From positions 124,001 to 188,000 of the forward strand of contig NZ_LROM01000152.1 of the NCBI RefSeq assembly GCF_001758785.1: a stretch of 64,000 nucleotides of DNA. The letters are read 5' to 3'. The notes beneath the pieces are model-generated. The model was not told the DNA's origin and ran no database searches. It saw only the letters and a list, made by a program, of their open reading frames with translations. Made by a program: the position numbers and the translations under genes. Below are positions 35,280 through 43,565 of this stretch, piece after piece (the stretch's first letter is position 1; each line of letters starts with the position of its first letter). The DNA comes from Duganella phyllosphaerae (lineage in GTDB: Bacteria; Pseudomonadota; Gammaproteobacteria; Burkholderiales; Burkholderiaceae_D).

Positions 35280-35969
35280 ATGACTTCCACCTCATCACCG
35301 CGCGCGTTCATCTTCGACATGGACGGCACCATCGTCGACAACATGGCCTACCACACCCAGTCGTGGCTGGCCTTCTTCGACAAGCGTGGCCACAAGCTCG
35401 ATCCGGACGCGTTTTTCCGCGACACGGCCGGCCGCCAGGGCCATGAAATCATGCGCACCTACCTGGGCAGCCAGCTGACCAACGAAGAAACCGCTGCGCT
35501 CGATGTGGAAAAAGAGTCGCTGTACCGCGAATTGTATGCGCCGCACCTGGCCGTCACCAAGGGCTTCGAACAGTTCATCGCCCGCGCCAAGGCGGCCGGC
35601 GTCAAGCTGGCCGTGGCCACCGCCGCGCCGCCGGCCAATATCGACTTCACGCTCGATGGCCTCGACTTGCGCAGCCAGTTCGATGCCATCGCCGGCGCCG
35701 CCGATGTGGCGCGCGGCAAGCCGAACCCGGACGTGTTCCTGCTGGCCGCCGAACGCGCCGGCAGCGTGCCAGCCAACAGCATCGTGTTCGAAGATGCGCC
35801 GCTGGGCGTGGAAGCGGCCCGCCGCGCCGGCATGCGCGCGGTGGTGCTCACCACCACCCTGCCCGCTGAGGCGTTTGCCGAATTCGACAACGTGATTGCG
35901 ATTGCCAGCGACTTCAGCGAGCTCGATGTCGCGGCGCTGTTCGCGTCCGAGCCTTACATTGCCGCCTAA
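35280..35969 (+). CDS. HAD-family hydrolase (beta-phosphoglucomutase-like)
   Basis: A protein of 229 residues of HAD subfamily IA. Nucleophile and acid Asp in FIFDMDGTIVDN (D13, D15); an alpha-helical cap (about 20-95); motif II threonine in LAVATAAPP; motif III lysine in ARGKPNPDVF; motif IV aspartates in IVFEDAPLGVEAAR. Such enzymes act on small phosphosugars or related phosphomonoesters; the substrate cannot be told. It starts 3 bases after prfB and 31 bases before lysS, so it is inserted in the commonly adjacent prfB-lysS pair. Confidence 0.9.
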   Translation: MTSTSSPRAFIFDMDGTIVDNMAYHTQSWLAFFDKRGHKLDPDAFFRDTAGRQGHEIMRTYLGSQLTNEETAALDVEKESLYRELYAPHLAVTKGFEQFIARAKAAGVKLAVATAAPPANIDFTLDGLDLRSQFDAIAGAADVARGKPNPDVFLLAAERAGSVPANSIVFEDAPLGVEAARRAGMRAVVLTTTLPAEAFAEFDNVIAIASDFSELDVAALFASEPYIAA

Positions 35970-36000
35970 TTAAATATTTACCCCACCAAAGAAACAGACC

Positions 36001-37542
36001 ATGACTACGGATCTCCAAGACCAAGCAAGCGCTTCTGCAAACCCGCCCGACGAAAACAAGATCATCGCCGAGCGCCGCGCCAAGCTGGCAGCCCTGCGCC
36101 AGCAAGGCGTGGCCTTCCCCAACGACTTCAAACCGCAACACAAGGCTGCCGACCTGCACGCCGCATTCGGCTTGAAGACGCGCGAGGAACTCGAAGAGCA
36201 TCCAGTGACCGTGGTGCTGGCCGGCCGCATGATGCTCAAGCGCGAGGCCGGCAAGAAGGCCGCTTTCGCCACGCTGCAGGATTCGTCCGGTAAAAACGCC
36301 GATGGCCGCATCCAGATCTACGCCACGCTCGACCTGACCGGCGAAGCCGCCATGGCCGCGCTGCACCATTACGACCTGGGCGACATCCTGGGCGTGACCG
36401 GCACCCTGTTCAAGACCAAGACCGACGAGCTGACCATCAAGGTCACCGAACTGCGCCTGATCACCAAGTCGCTGCGCCCGCTGCCTGACAAGTTCCACGG
36501 CCTGGCCGACCAGGAAACCAAGTACCGCCAGCGGTACGTGGACCTGATCATGAACGAAGAGACGCGCCGTACCTTCAAGGCCCGTACCGCCGCCATCTCG
36601 TCGATGCGCCGCTTCATGGAAAAGAACGAGTTCATGGAAGTGGAAACGCCGATGCTGCACACCATCCCGGGTGGCGCGTCCGCAAAACCGTTCACCACGC
36701 ACCACAATGCGCTCGACATGCAGATGTTCCTGCGCATCGCGCCCGAGCTGTACCTGAAGCGCCTGGTGGTAGGCGGTTTCGACCGCGTGTTCGAGATCAA
36801 CCGCAACTTCCGCAACGAAGGCGTGTCGATCCGTCACAATCCTGAATTCACCATGATGGAGTTCTACGCGGCCTACACCGACTACCAGTGGCTGATGGAC
36901 TTCACCGAAGCGATCATCCGCCAGGCCGCGATCGACGCCCACGGCACCGCCACCCTCACCTATGGCGGCCGCGAACTCGATCTGGCCAAGCCGTTCCACC
37001 GCCTGACCATCGTCGAGGCGATCAACAAGTACGCGCCGGGCTACACGCCCGAGCAACTGGAAGACGCAGAATTCATCAAGAAGGAACTGCTCAAATTCGG
37101 CGTGAAACCCTTCGCTACCGCCGGCCTGGGGGCGCTGCAACTGGCGCTGTTCGAAGAGACTGCCGAAGCGCTGCTGTGGGAACCGACGTACATCATCGAT
37201 TACCCGGTCGAGGTCTCGCCGCTGGCGCGCGCGTCGGACACCCGCGAAGGCATCACCGAGCGCTTCGAGCTGTTCATGGTCGGCCGTGAAATCGCCAACG
37301 GCTTCTCGGAGCTGAACGACGCCGAAGACCAGTCGGCTCGCTTCCTGGCGCAGGTCGCCGCCAAGGATGCCGGCGATGAAGAGGCGATGTACTACGACGC
37401 CGACTACATCCGCGCGCTGGAATACGGCATGCCGCCAGCCGGCGGTTGCGGCATCGGCATCGACCGCCTGATGATGATCATCACCGACTCGCCGAACATC
37501 CGCGACGTGCTGCTGTTCCCGCACCTGCGCCGCGAAGAGTAA
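36001..37542 (+). CDS. lysS: Lysyl-tRNA synthetase, class II
   Basis: A protein of 513 residues that charges tRNA-Lys. An N-terminal OB-fold anticodon-binding domain (about 60-170; VTVVLAGRMMLKREAGKKAAFATLQD) is followed by the class II catalytic core. Motif 1 lies around EVETPMLHTIPGGA, motif 2 in FRNEGVSIRHNPEFTMMEFY (exactly 20 residues) and motif 3 in GGCGIGIDRLMM. Length and motifs match bacterial LysS. A strong terminator follows the stop. Confidence 0.97.
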   Translation: MTTDLQDQASASANPPDENKIIAERRAKLAALRQQGVAFPNDFKPQHKAADLHAAFGLKTREELEEHPVTVVLAGRMMLKREAGKKAAFATLQDSSGKNADGRIQIYATLDLTGEAAMAALHHYDLGDILGVTGTLFKTKTDELTIKVTELRLITKSLRPLPDKFHGLADQETKYRQRYVDLIMNEETRRTFKARTAAISSMRRFMEKNEFMEVETPMLHTIPGGASAKPFTTHHNALDMQMFLRIAPELYLKRLVVGGFDRVFEINRNFRNEGVSIRHNPEFTMMEFYAAYTDYQWLMDFTEAIIRQAAIDAHGTATLTYGGRELDLAKPFHRLTIVEAINKYAPGYTPEQLEDAEFIKKELLKFGVKPFATAGLGALQLALFEETAEALLWEPTYIIDYPVEVSPLARASDTREGITERFELFMVGREIANGFSELNDAEDQSARFLAQVAAKDAGDEEAMYYDADYIRALEYGMPPAGGCGIGIDRLMMIITDSPNIRDVLLFPHLRREE

Positions 37543-37561
37543 TCTTCAGTAGCCAGGTCAG

Positions 37562-37591
37562 AAAAACCGCTCGTCATGGGCGGTTTTTTTT
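37562..37591 (+). terminator. Intrinsic terminator after lysS
   Basis: AAAAACCGC (37562-37570) pairs with GCGGTTTTT (37580-37588) around a 9-base loop and runs into a tract of eight T residues (37584-37591). It lies 20 bases after the lysS stop. Confidence 0.9.
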
Positions 37592-37711
37592 CGCCCGCAT
37601 TTTTGCGGCATTGCGTGCGGTGGGGCCGCTTCGCCCTTGCAAGCACCCTTCCCTTGCGCGGCATGCTGCCTAGAATGAGACGATTACCGTTCATGAAATG
37701 GGAGCACGCAC

Positions 37712-38509
37712 ATGCACATCACGCTTGAAGATCAAACCGCCATCGTCACCGGCGCCAACTCCGGCCTCGGGCGCGGCATCGCGCTGGCCTTTGCCAGGGC
37801 CGGCGCCAATGTCGTGGTCAACTACCACTCGCACCAGGACCAGGCCGACGAAGTCGTCGCTGCGATTACAGCCGCCGGCGGCAAGGCCATCGCCTTCCAG
37901 GCCGACGTCGGTGAGGAAGCCGATGTGCAGGCGCTGTTTGCCGCCGCCATCGAACGCTTCGGCGCGATCGACATCGTGGTGGCCAATTCCGGTCGCCAGG
38001 ACGATGCGCCCAGCGCCGACATGACGCTGGCGCAGTGGGAAGGCGTATTGAAAACCAACCTGACCGGCCAGTTCCTGTGCATGCGCGAGGCGGTGCGCAC
38101 TTTCCGCAAGCAGGGCCAGCGCCAGGCGTCGCGCGCGCTGGGCAAGATCATCTGCATGAGCTCCGTCCACCAGCGCATCCCGTGGGCCGGCCACGTCAAC
38201 TATGCAGCCTCCAAGGGCGGCGTGCACCTGCTGATGGAAACCATGGCGCAGGAAATGGCGCCCGAGCGCATCCGCATCAACGCGATTGCGCCGGGCGCCA
38301 TCAAGACGCCGATCAACGCCGAAGTGACCGCCGACGGCGGCACCGACGATTTGCTCAAGCTGATTCCATATGGCCGCGTGGGCCAGCCGGACGATGTGGC
38401 CAACGCCGCGCTGTTCCTGGCCTCCGACCTGGCCGACTACGTGGTGGGCAGCACGCTGTTCGTCGATGGCGGCATGGCGCTGTACCCGGGCTTCGAGGAC
38501 AACGGCTGA
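37712..38509 (+). CDS. Short-chain dehydrogenase, glucose 1-dehydrogenase-like
   Basis: A protein of 265 residues of the classical SDR family. Cofactor motif TGANSGLGRGIA at the N-terminus, then VANSG (NAG-equivalent), catalytic serine in IICMSSVHQ and YxxxK in NYAASKGGV, and IAPGAIKTPIN. The tail SDLADYVVGSTLFVDGGM is typical. Many close-looking relatives are called glucose 1-dehydrogenase. GGAG at 37701-37704 serves the ATG at 37712. The stop TGA overlaps the ATG of the GH15 gene (TGATG). Oxidation of the sugar released by that GH15 enzyme is a reasonable guess. Confidence 0.88.
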   Translation: MHITLEDQTAIVTGANSGLGRGIALAFARAGANVVVNYHSHQDQADEVVAAITAAGGKAIAFQADVGEEADVQALFAAAIERFGAIDIVVANSGRQDDAPSADMTLAQWEGVLKTNLTGQFLCMREAVRTFRKQGQRQASRALGKIICMSSVHQRIPWAGHVNYAASKGGVHLLMETMAQEMAPERIRINAIAPGAIKTPINAEVTADGGTDDLLKLIPYGRVGQPDDVANAALFLASDLADYVVGSTLFVDGGMALYPGFEDNG

Positions 38510-40377
38510 TGGCTGCCGCCAATCCACGGACCAAACCCCTCAAGCCGGGAGAAGCGCAGCAGCCGCCCCATGATCGTCAGCGCAAGGAACGCGACATTGC
38601 CGACCACGGCGTGATCGGCAACCTGGCCACGATTGCGCTGGTGGCGTGCGACGGCGCCATCGACTACATGTGCTGGCCCAACCTCGACAGCCCCAGCATC
38701 TTCGCCGGCATTCTCGATGCGGACCAGGGCGGCGTGTTCGAACTGGCGCCCGACATCGCAGAACCACGCGTGGTGCAGATGTACATCCCCGACACCAACG
38801 TGCTGCTCACGCGCTGGATGGGCAGCGACGCTTCAGCCGAATTGACCGACCTGATGATCGACACGTCGGAAACCGGCGAAGCGCCCACCCGGCTGGTACG
38901 GCGCATGGTCGTCACGCGCGGCACGGTAACCATCCACGTGCGCTGCGCGCCGCGCTACGACTATGCGCGCCTGAAACCGTCGGTGACGATCAAGGACGGC
39001 GCTGCGCTCTTCAAGGCCAAGGATTGCCCGTCGCTGCGATTGAGCGGCGCCGATTTCAGCAAGGGCGACGGTGAAGTCCACGCCAGCATCACGCTCAAGG
39101 CGGGCCAGTGCATCACGCTGATGCTCGATGAACCCGGCGAACCGCTGATCGGCGCCGACCAGATCGGCCAACTGATCGAAGCGACCATCAACCGCTGGCG
39201 CGCCTGGTCGGCGCAATCGACCTACAAGGGCCGCTGGCGCGACGCCGTCGGCCGTTCGGCCCTGGTGCTCAAGCTGCTGACGTCACGCCGCCATGGTTCG
39301 ATCGCGGCGGCCGGCACTTTCTCGCTGCCGGAAGCGGCGGGCGGCGTGCGCAACTGGGACTATCGCGCCGCCTGGATCCGCGATTCGTCGTTCTCGATCT
39401 ACGCGCTGATGCGCCTCGGCTACCACACCGAGGCCAAGGATTTTTATCGCTGGCTGGGCGACCGCGCCATGCATTCATCCAAGGGCGGCGAGCTGAAAGT
39501 GATGTATGCGCTCGATGGCGGCACGGTGCCGGCCGAAACCTCGCTCGAGCACCTCGGTGGGTACGGCGGCGCCGTGCCGGTCCGTATCGGCAACGATGCG
39601 GTGACCCAGCTGCAGCTCGACATCTACGGCGAGCTGATGGACTCGATCTACCTCAGCAACAAATACGGCGAGGCGATCTCGCACGACCGCTGGCTGGGCG
39701 TGTGCCGCGTGATCGATTACGTCGCGCGCCACTGGAAAGAGCCCGATGCCGGCATCTGGGAAATCCGTGGGCCGGCGCGCCACCACCTGCATTCGCGCCT
39801 GATGTGCTGGGTGGCGATGGACCGCGCGATCCGGCTGGCCAGCAAGCGCTCGCTGGCCGCGCCGTTTACGCGCTGGATCAAGGTGCGCAACGCCATCCAC
39901 GACGACATCTGGAAGAACTTCTGGGACGAGAAGCTGGGCCACTTCGTGGAAGAACGCGGCCGCAAGGACCTCGATGCTTCAATGCTCTTGATGCCGCTGG
40001 TACGATTCGTGGGCGCCACCGATCCGCGCTGGCTGGCCACGCTGGACGCGATCGGCAACAAGCTCACCGACGACGGCATGGTCTATCGCTACAAGCGCGA
40101 CGACGGCCTGCCCGGCAAGGAAGGCGCGTTTTCGGCCTGTTCGTTCTGGTACGTGGAGTGCCTGGCACGCGCAGGCCGCATGGACGAAGCACGCCACATC
40201 TTCGAAAAGCTGCTGCGCTACGCCAATCACGTGCAGCTGTATGCCGAAGAATTCGACGAACGCGCGCACCTGGTGGGAAACTTCCCGCAGGGGTTCACCC
40301 ACCTGGCGCTGGTCAGTGCCGCGTTTTATATCGATCGCGAGATGGAGGGACGCGGACCGCGTGACTGGCCCGCCTGA
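38509..40377 (+). CDS. GH15-family glycosidase (glucoamylase/trehalase-like)
   Basis: A protein of 622 residues without signal peptide, so it is intracellular. The N-terminal beta-sandwich begins ADHGVIGNLATIALVACDGA, IDYMCWPNLDSPSIFAGILD (position about 35-70). The (alpha/alpha)6 barrel has NWDYRAAWIRDSSFS and the general-acid region KEGAFSACSFWYVECLARAGR-like at the C-terminal third; the second acid region reads YAEEFDERAHLVGNFPQGF. This architecture covers glucoamylases, glucodextranases and mycobacterial-type trehalases. Cytoplasmic location suits trehalose or maltooligosaccharide breakdown. Translationally coupled to the SDR gene upstream. Convergent with ppnN, with 10 bases between stops. 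Confidence 0.88.
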   Translation: MAAANPRTKPLKPGEAQQPPHDRQRKERDIADHGVIGNLATIALVACDGAIDYMCWPNLDSPSIFAGILDADQGGVFELAPDIAEPRVVQMYIPDTNVLLTRWMGSDASAELTDLMIDTSETGEAPTRLVRRMVVTRGTVTIHVRCAPRYDYARLKPSVTIKDGAALFKAKDCPSLRLSGADFSKGDGEVHASITLKAGQCITLMLDEPGEPLIGADQIGQLIEATINRWRAWSAQSTYKGRWRDAVGRSALVLKLLTSRRHGSIAAAGTFSLPEAAGGVRNWDYRAAWIRDSSFSIYALMRLGYHTEAKDFYRWLGDRAMHSSKGGELKVMYALDGGTVPAETSLEHLGGYGGAVPVRIGNDAVTQLQLDIYGELMDSIYLSNKYGEAISHDRWLGVCRVIDYVARHWKEPDAGIWEIRGPARHHLHSRLMCWVAMDRAIRLASKRSLAAPFTRWIKVRNAIHDDIWKNFWDEKLGHFVEERGRKDLDASMLLMPLVRFVGATDPRWLATLDAIGNKLTDDGMVYRYKRDDGLPGKEGAFSACSFWYVECLARAGRMDEARHIFEKLLRYANHVQLYAEEFDERAHLVGNFPQGFTHLALVSAAFYIDREMEGRGPRDWPA

Positions 40378-40387
40378 GCGCCCATCA

Positions 40388-41758
40388 CTACTGGATCACC
40401 CGGTAGCAGGGCTCATAGGCCTTGCCCGGCAACTTCATCCTGCTCTGCTCCACGAACGACGTCAGCAGCGCATCCATCGGCCCCATGATGGCCTTGTCGC
40501 CATGGATTTCGAAGTGTCCATGCTGTTCGATGGCGCGGATGCCTTCGTTCTTGACGTTACCGGCCACCACGCCCGAAAACGCCCGGCGCAAATTCGCTGC
40601 CAGCAGGTGCACTTCCTGGTCCTTGTGCAGGCTGAGGTTGCGCATGTTTTCGTGGGTGGGCGCGAACGGCATCTGGAACTCGCGGTCGATCTTGAGCCCC
40701 CAGTTGAAGTAATAGGCGTCGCTGCGGGTCTTGCGGTACTCGCGCACCTGCTTGACACCGGCCTGCATCTCGCGCGCCACCGCTTCCGGGTCGTCGATGA
40801 TGATCTTGTAGCGCTCTTGCGCTTCCGGTCCCAGCGTGGCGTGGATGAAGTTATTGATCTGCACAAAATACTCGCGCGAGGTTTCCGGCCCGGTGAAAAT
40901 CAAGGGGAACGGCAGCTCGGCATTGTCCGGGTGCAGCAGGATACCTAGGATGTACAGGATCTCTTCGGCCGTGCCGGCGCCGCCCGGGAACACCACGATG
41001 CCATGGCCGGCGCGCACGAACGCTTCGAGGCGCTTTTCGATGTCGGGCATGATCACCAGCTGGTTGACGATCGGATTCGGCGATTCGGCAGCGATGATGC
41101 CCGGCTCGGTAATGCCCAGGTAGCGGCCATTGGTCAGTCGCTGCTTGGCGTGGCCGATGGTGGCGCCCTTCATCGGGCCCTTCATGGCGCCCGGGCCGCA
41201 GCCGGTGCAGATATCGAGTTCGCGCAGGCCCATCTGATAACCGACTTCCTTCGAGTAGTTGTACTCGGCGCGGTTGATCGAGTGGCCGCCCCAGCACACC
41301 ACCAGGTTCGGGTTGAGCATCGGCTTCAGTACGCCGGCATTGCGCAGGATATGGAACACGGCGTCCGTGACATCCTCGGTGCGGCTCATGTCGAACTTGT
41401 CGGAGTTGGTGACTTCGTTGCTGACGAAGACGATATCGCGCAGCACGGCGAACAGCTGCTCGTGGATGCCCTTGATCATTTTGCCGTCGACGAAAGCGGA
41501 TGCAGGCGCGCCCTTGATATCGAGCTTGATGCCGCGCTCGCGCTGGATGATGCTGATCGAGAACGACTCGAAGCGCTCGAGCAGTTCCTTGCCGTCGTCG
41601 ATGGTGCTGCCGCAATTGAGCACGGCCAGCGCGCAATTGCGAAATACGTTATACAGGCCGCCCTGGCTGGTATCGAGCAGTTTGTTTACTTCGGCCTTGG
41701 ACAGCACTTCGAGCTGTCCTTCCGGCGAAATCAGGGTATCGATAACGTCATGTTCCAT
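40388..41758 (-). CDS. ppnN: Pyrimidine/purine nucleotide 5'-monophosphate nucleosidase PpnN (LOG family)
   Basis: A protein of 456 residues (Escherichia coli PpnN is of similar size). The start at 41758 (MEHDVIDTLISP) aligns with the family N-terminus; a longer frame upstream has no similarity. Conserved blocks: GLYNVFRNCALAVLNCGS, RERGIKLDIKGAP, AFVDGKMIKGIHEQLFAVLRD (split across the text), the LOG motif FPGGAGTAEEILYILG, and a C-terminal regulatory domain. PpnN cleaves nucleoside monophosphates to base and ribose-5-phosphate; in Escherichia coli (p)ppGpp controls it. The ribosome binding site is weak. Confidence 0.93.
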   Translation of the reverse strand: MEHDVIDTLISPEGQLEVLSKAEVNKLLDTSQGGLYNVFRNCALAVLNCGSTIDDGKELLERFESFSISIIQRERGIKLDIKGAPASAFVDGKMIKGIHEQLFAVLRDIVFVSNEVTNSDKFDMSRTEDVTDAVFHILRNAGVLKPMLNPNLVVCWGGHSINRAEYNYSKEVGYQMGLRELDICTGCGPGAMKGPMKGATIGHAKQRLTNGRYLGITEPGIIAAESPNPIVNQLVIMPDIEKRLEAFVRAGHGIVVFPGGAGTAEEILYILGILLHPDNAELPFPLIFTGPETSREYFVQINNFIHATLGPEAQERYKIIIDDPEAVAREMQAGVKQVREYRKTRSDAYYFNWGLKIDREFQMPFAPTHENMRNLSLHKDQEVHLLAANLRRAFSGVVAGNVKNEGIRAIEQHGHFEIHGDKAIMGPMDALLTSFVEQSRMKLPGKAYEPCYRVIQ

Positions 41759-41921
41759 GTTGCGTAAATCCTTATATTCAGGTGCGCAGATTCGGTGTCT
41801 CGCAGGGTGCCCTGCCCTGCCAATATACGACAAGTCGGCGCGCTGCGTGCGGAGTTTGGTGCAGCGCAGCGCGCAAAAAGTACTTTCTAAACCATTTGTA
41901 GATTAAAATGGCGCCCGATTT

Positions 41922-41940
41922 GGCCCCTCACGAGGGGGCC
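41922..41940 (+). promoter_or_regulatory. GC-rich hairpin in the leader of the POT transporter gene
   Basis: GGCCCCT...AGGGGGCC can form a strong stem-loop about 40 bases upstream of the transporter ATG, followed by GACATTTTTAAAC. It may be a leader structure or a weak attenuator. No known riboswitch is recognised. The rest of 41759-41980 shows no clear promoter. Confidence 0.3.
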
Positions 41941-41980
41941 CGAGACATTTTTAAACAGATCATCGAAGAGGAGACCCCGC

Positions 41981-43480
41981 ATGAGCGGTGCCACCATCAA
42001 TAAATCGGAAGCAGTCGTGCCCGAGTTCAAACAGATCATGGGACACCCGGCCCCGCTGTGGATGTTGTTCATGACCGAGTTCTGGGAGCGCTTCGCGTTC
42101 TACGGCATCCGTTGGGCACTCGTGCTTTACGTCGTCGCCCAGTTCTACAACGGCGATGCGTCCGGTGAATCCGCCGCCAACCTCGTGTACGGCTCCTACC
42201 TCGCGCTGGTCTATGCGGCCGCCCTGTTCGGCGGCTACGTGGCCGACCGCGTGCTCGGCTACCAGCGCTCGATCCTCATCGGCGCCGCCTTCATGGCAGC
42301 GGGCCTGTTCATGATCGCCGTGCCGCACGAAGAGGTGTTCAAGTTGGGCCTGGCCACCATCATCGTCGGTAACGGCATGTTCAAGCCGAACATCTCGACC
42401 ATGGTCGGCAAGCTCTATACCACCGGCGATCCACGCCGCGATTCGGGCTTCACCATTTTCTACATGGGCATCAATGCCGGCGCCATGGTCGCGCCGGTGC
42501 TGACCGAGTGGCTCGCCGCCAAGGTGTTCGGCACCGATGGCATGCCCGCCTACAAAGTGGTGTTCATGTCGGCCGGCGTGGGCATGCTGATCAGCCTGGT
42601 ATGGTTCTTCATCGGCCGCGCGCGCCTGCTGGGCATTGGCGCCCCGGACGCGCAGCATGCCGATCCAAAACGCCTGCTGTACGTGATCATCGGCTCGCTG
42701 TGCGTGATCCCGGTCGTGTACTTCCTGCTGGCCGCCGGCGCCGCCAACCTGCAGATCGTGCTGACCATTTTGTTCATCATCCTGTCGGTGATGGTGCTGG
42801 TGGAAGGCTTCAAAAACGGCAAGGTCGCGCGCGACAAGGCGCTGGCGATGCTGATCATCTTCTTCTTCAACATCATGTTCTGGATGTTCTTCGAACAGGC
42901 TGGCAGCTCGTTCACCTTCCTGGCCGAAAAAATCGTCGACCGCGACATGTTCAATTGGACCTTCCCGGTGGCCTGGTTCCAGACCGTGAATTCGCTGGCC
43001 ATCATCACGTTCGCGCCGCTGATCGCGTTCATCTGGGTCAAGCTCGGTCGCGCCAATCCGTCGATTCCGCGTAAATTCGGCCTGGGCCTGCTGTTCAACG
43101 CCCTGGCGTTCGGCCTGCTGATGTATTCGCTGTCGATGCTGGTCAATATCGACAACAAGATCCCGTTCTGGACCCTGTTCATGGTCTACGTGCTGCAGTC
43201 GATCGGTGAGCTGTGCCTGTCGCCGATCGGCCTGTCGATGGTGACCAAGCTGGCGCCTACCCGCCTGGTGGGCCTGGGTATGGGTGGCTGGTTCCTGTCC
43301 ACCGGTATCGGCAACAACCTGTCGGGCATGTTCGCCTCCCACGTCAGTGGCACCGGCGGCATGTCGATCACGTCGGCTCTGTCGGGTTACACCGTGGGCT
43401 TTTATTCGCTGCTTGCCGGCGGCGTGCTGCTGTTCCTGGTCGCTCCGCTGATCCAGAAGCTGATGCACGGCGTGAAGTAA
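41981..43480 (+). CDS. Proton-dependent oligopeptide transporter (POT/PTR family)
   Basis: An inner-membrane protein of 499 residues with about 14 hydrophobic segments. The family signature ExxERFxYY is seen as EFWERFAFYGIRWAL in helix 1, which couples proton movement. The PTR2 motif FTIFYMGINAGAMVAPVLTE follows near residue 165-185, and the EQAGSSFTF element in helix 7 to 8 matches EQ..SS in other members. It imports di- or tripeptides with protons. The start at 41981 lies 8 bases after GAGGAG. Two hairpins follow the stop. Confidence 0.95.
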   Translation: MSGATINKSEAVVPEFKQIMGHPAPLWMLFMTEFWERFAFYGIRWALVLYVVAQFYNGDASGESAANLVYGSYLALVYAAALFGGYVADRVLGYQRSILIGAAFMAAGLFMIAVPHEEVFKLGLATIIVGNGMFKPNISTMVGKLYTTGDPRRDSGFTIFYMGINAGAMVAPVLTEWLAAKVFGTDGMPAYKVVFMSAGVGMLISLVWFFIGRARLLGIGAPDAQHADPKRLLYVIIGSLCVIPVVYFLLAAGAANLQIVLTILFIILSVMVLVEGFKNGKVARDKALAMLIIFFFNIMFWMFFEQAGSSFTFLAEKIVDRDMFNWTFPVAWFQTVNSLAIITFAPLIAFIWVKLGRANPSIPRKFGLGLLFNALAFGLLMYSLSMLVNIDNKIPFWTLFMVYVLQSIGELCLSPIGLSMVTKLAPTRLVGLGMGGWFLSTGIGNNLSGMFASHVSGTGGMSITSALSGYTVGFYSLLAGGVLLFLVAPLIQKLMHGVK

Positions 43481-43492
43481 GCGCAATGACGT

Positions 43493-43514
43493 CGCTCCCG
43501 CGCAGGCGGGAGCG
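43493..43514. repeat. Perfect 9-bp inverted repeat, intergenic palindromic repeat type
   Basis: CGCTCCCGC-GCAG-GCGGGAGCG. It resembles the dispersed 'TCCCGCG-AAGGCGGGA' palindromes common between genes in beta- and alphaproteobacteria, here directly after the transporter stop. No T-run follows, so it is not a standard terminator. Confidence 0.5.
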
Positions 43515-43523
43515 TAGTTGCAA

Positions 43524-43553
43524 GATAAACGGCGCTCTCGGGCGCCGTTTATC
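43524..43553. terminator. Bidirectional intrinsic terminator between the POT gene and glpD
   Basis: A perfect 12-bp stem, GATAAACGGCGC/GCGCCGTTTATC, with a 6-base loop (TCTCGG). AT-rich outer stem ends give T-containing tails on both strands. It lies 43 bases after the POT stop and 12 bases after the glpD stop on the other strand, which is ideal for two convergent genes. Confidence 0.75.
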
Positions 43554-43565
43554 GTTTAAGCTGCG

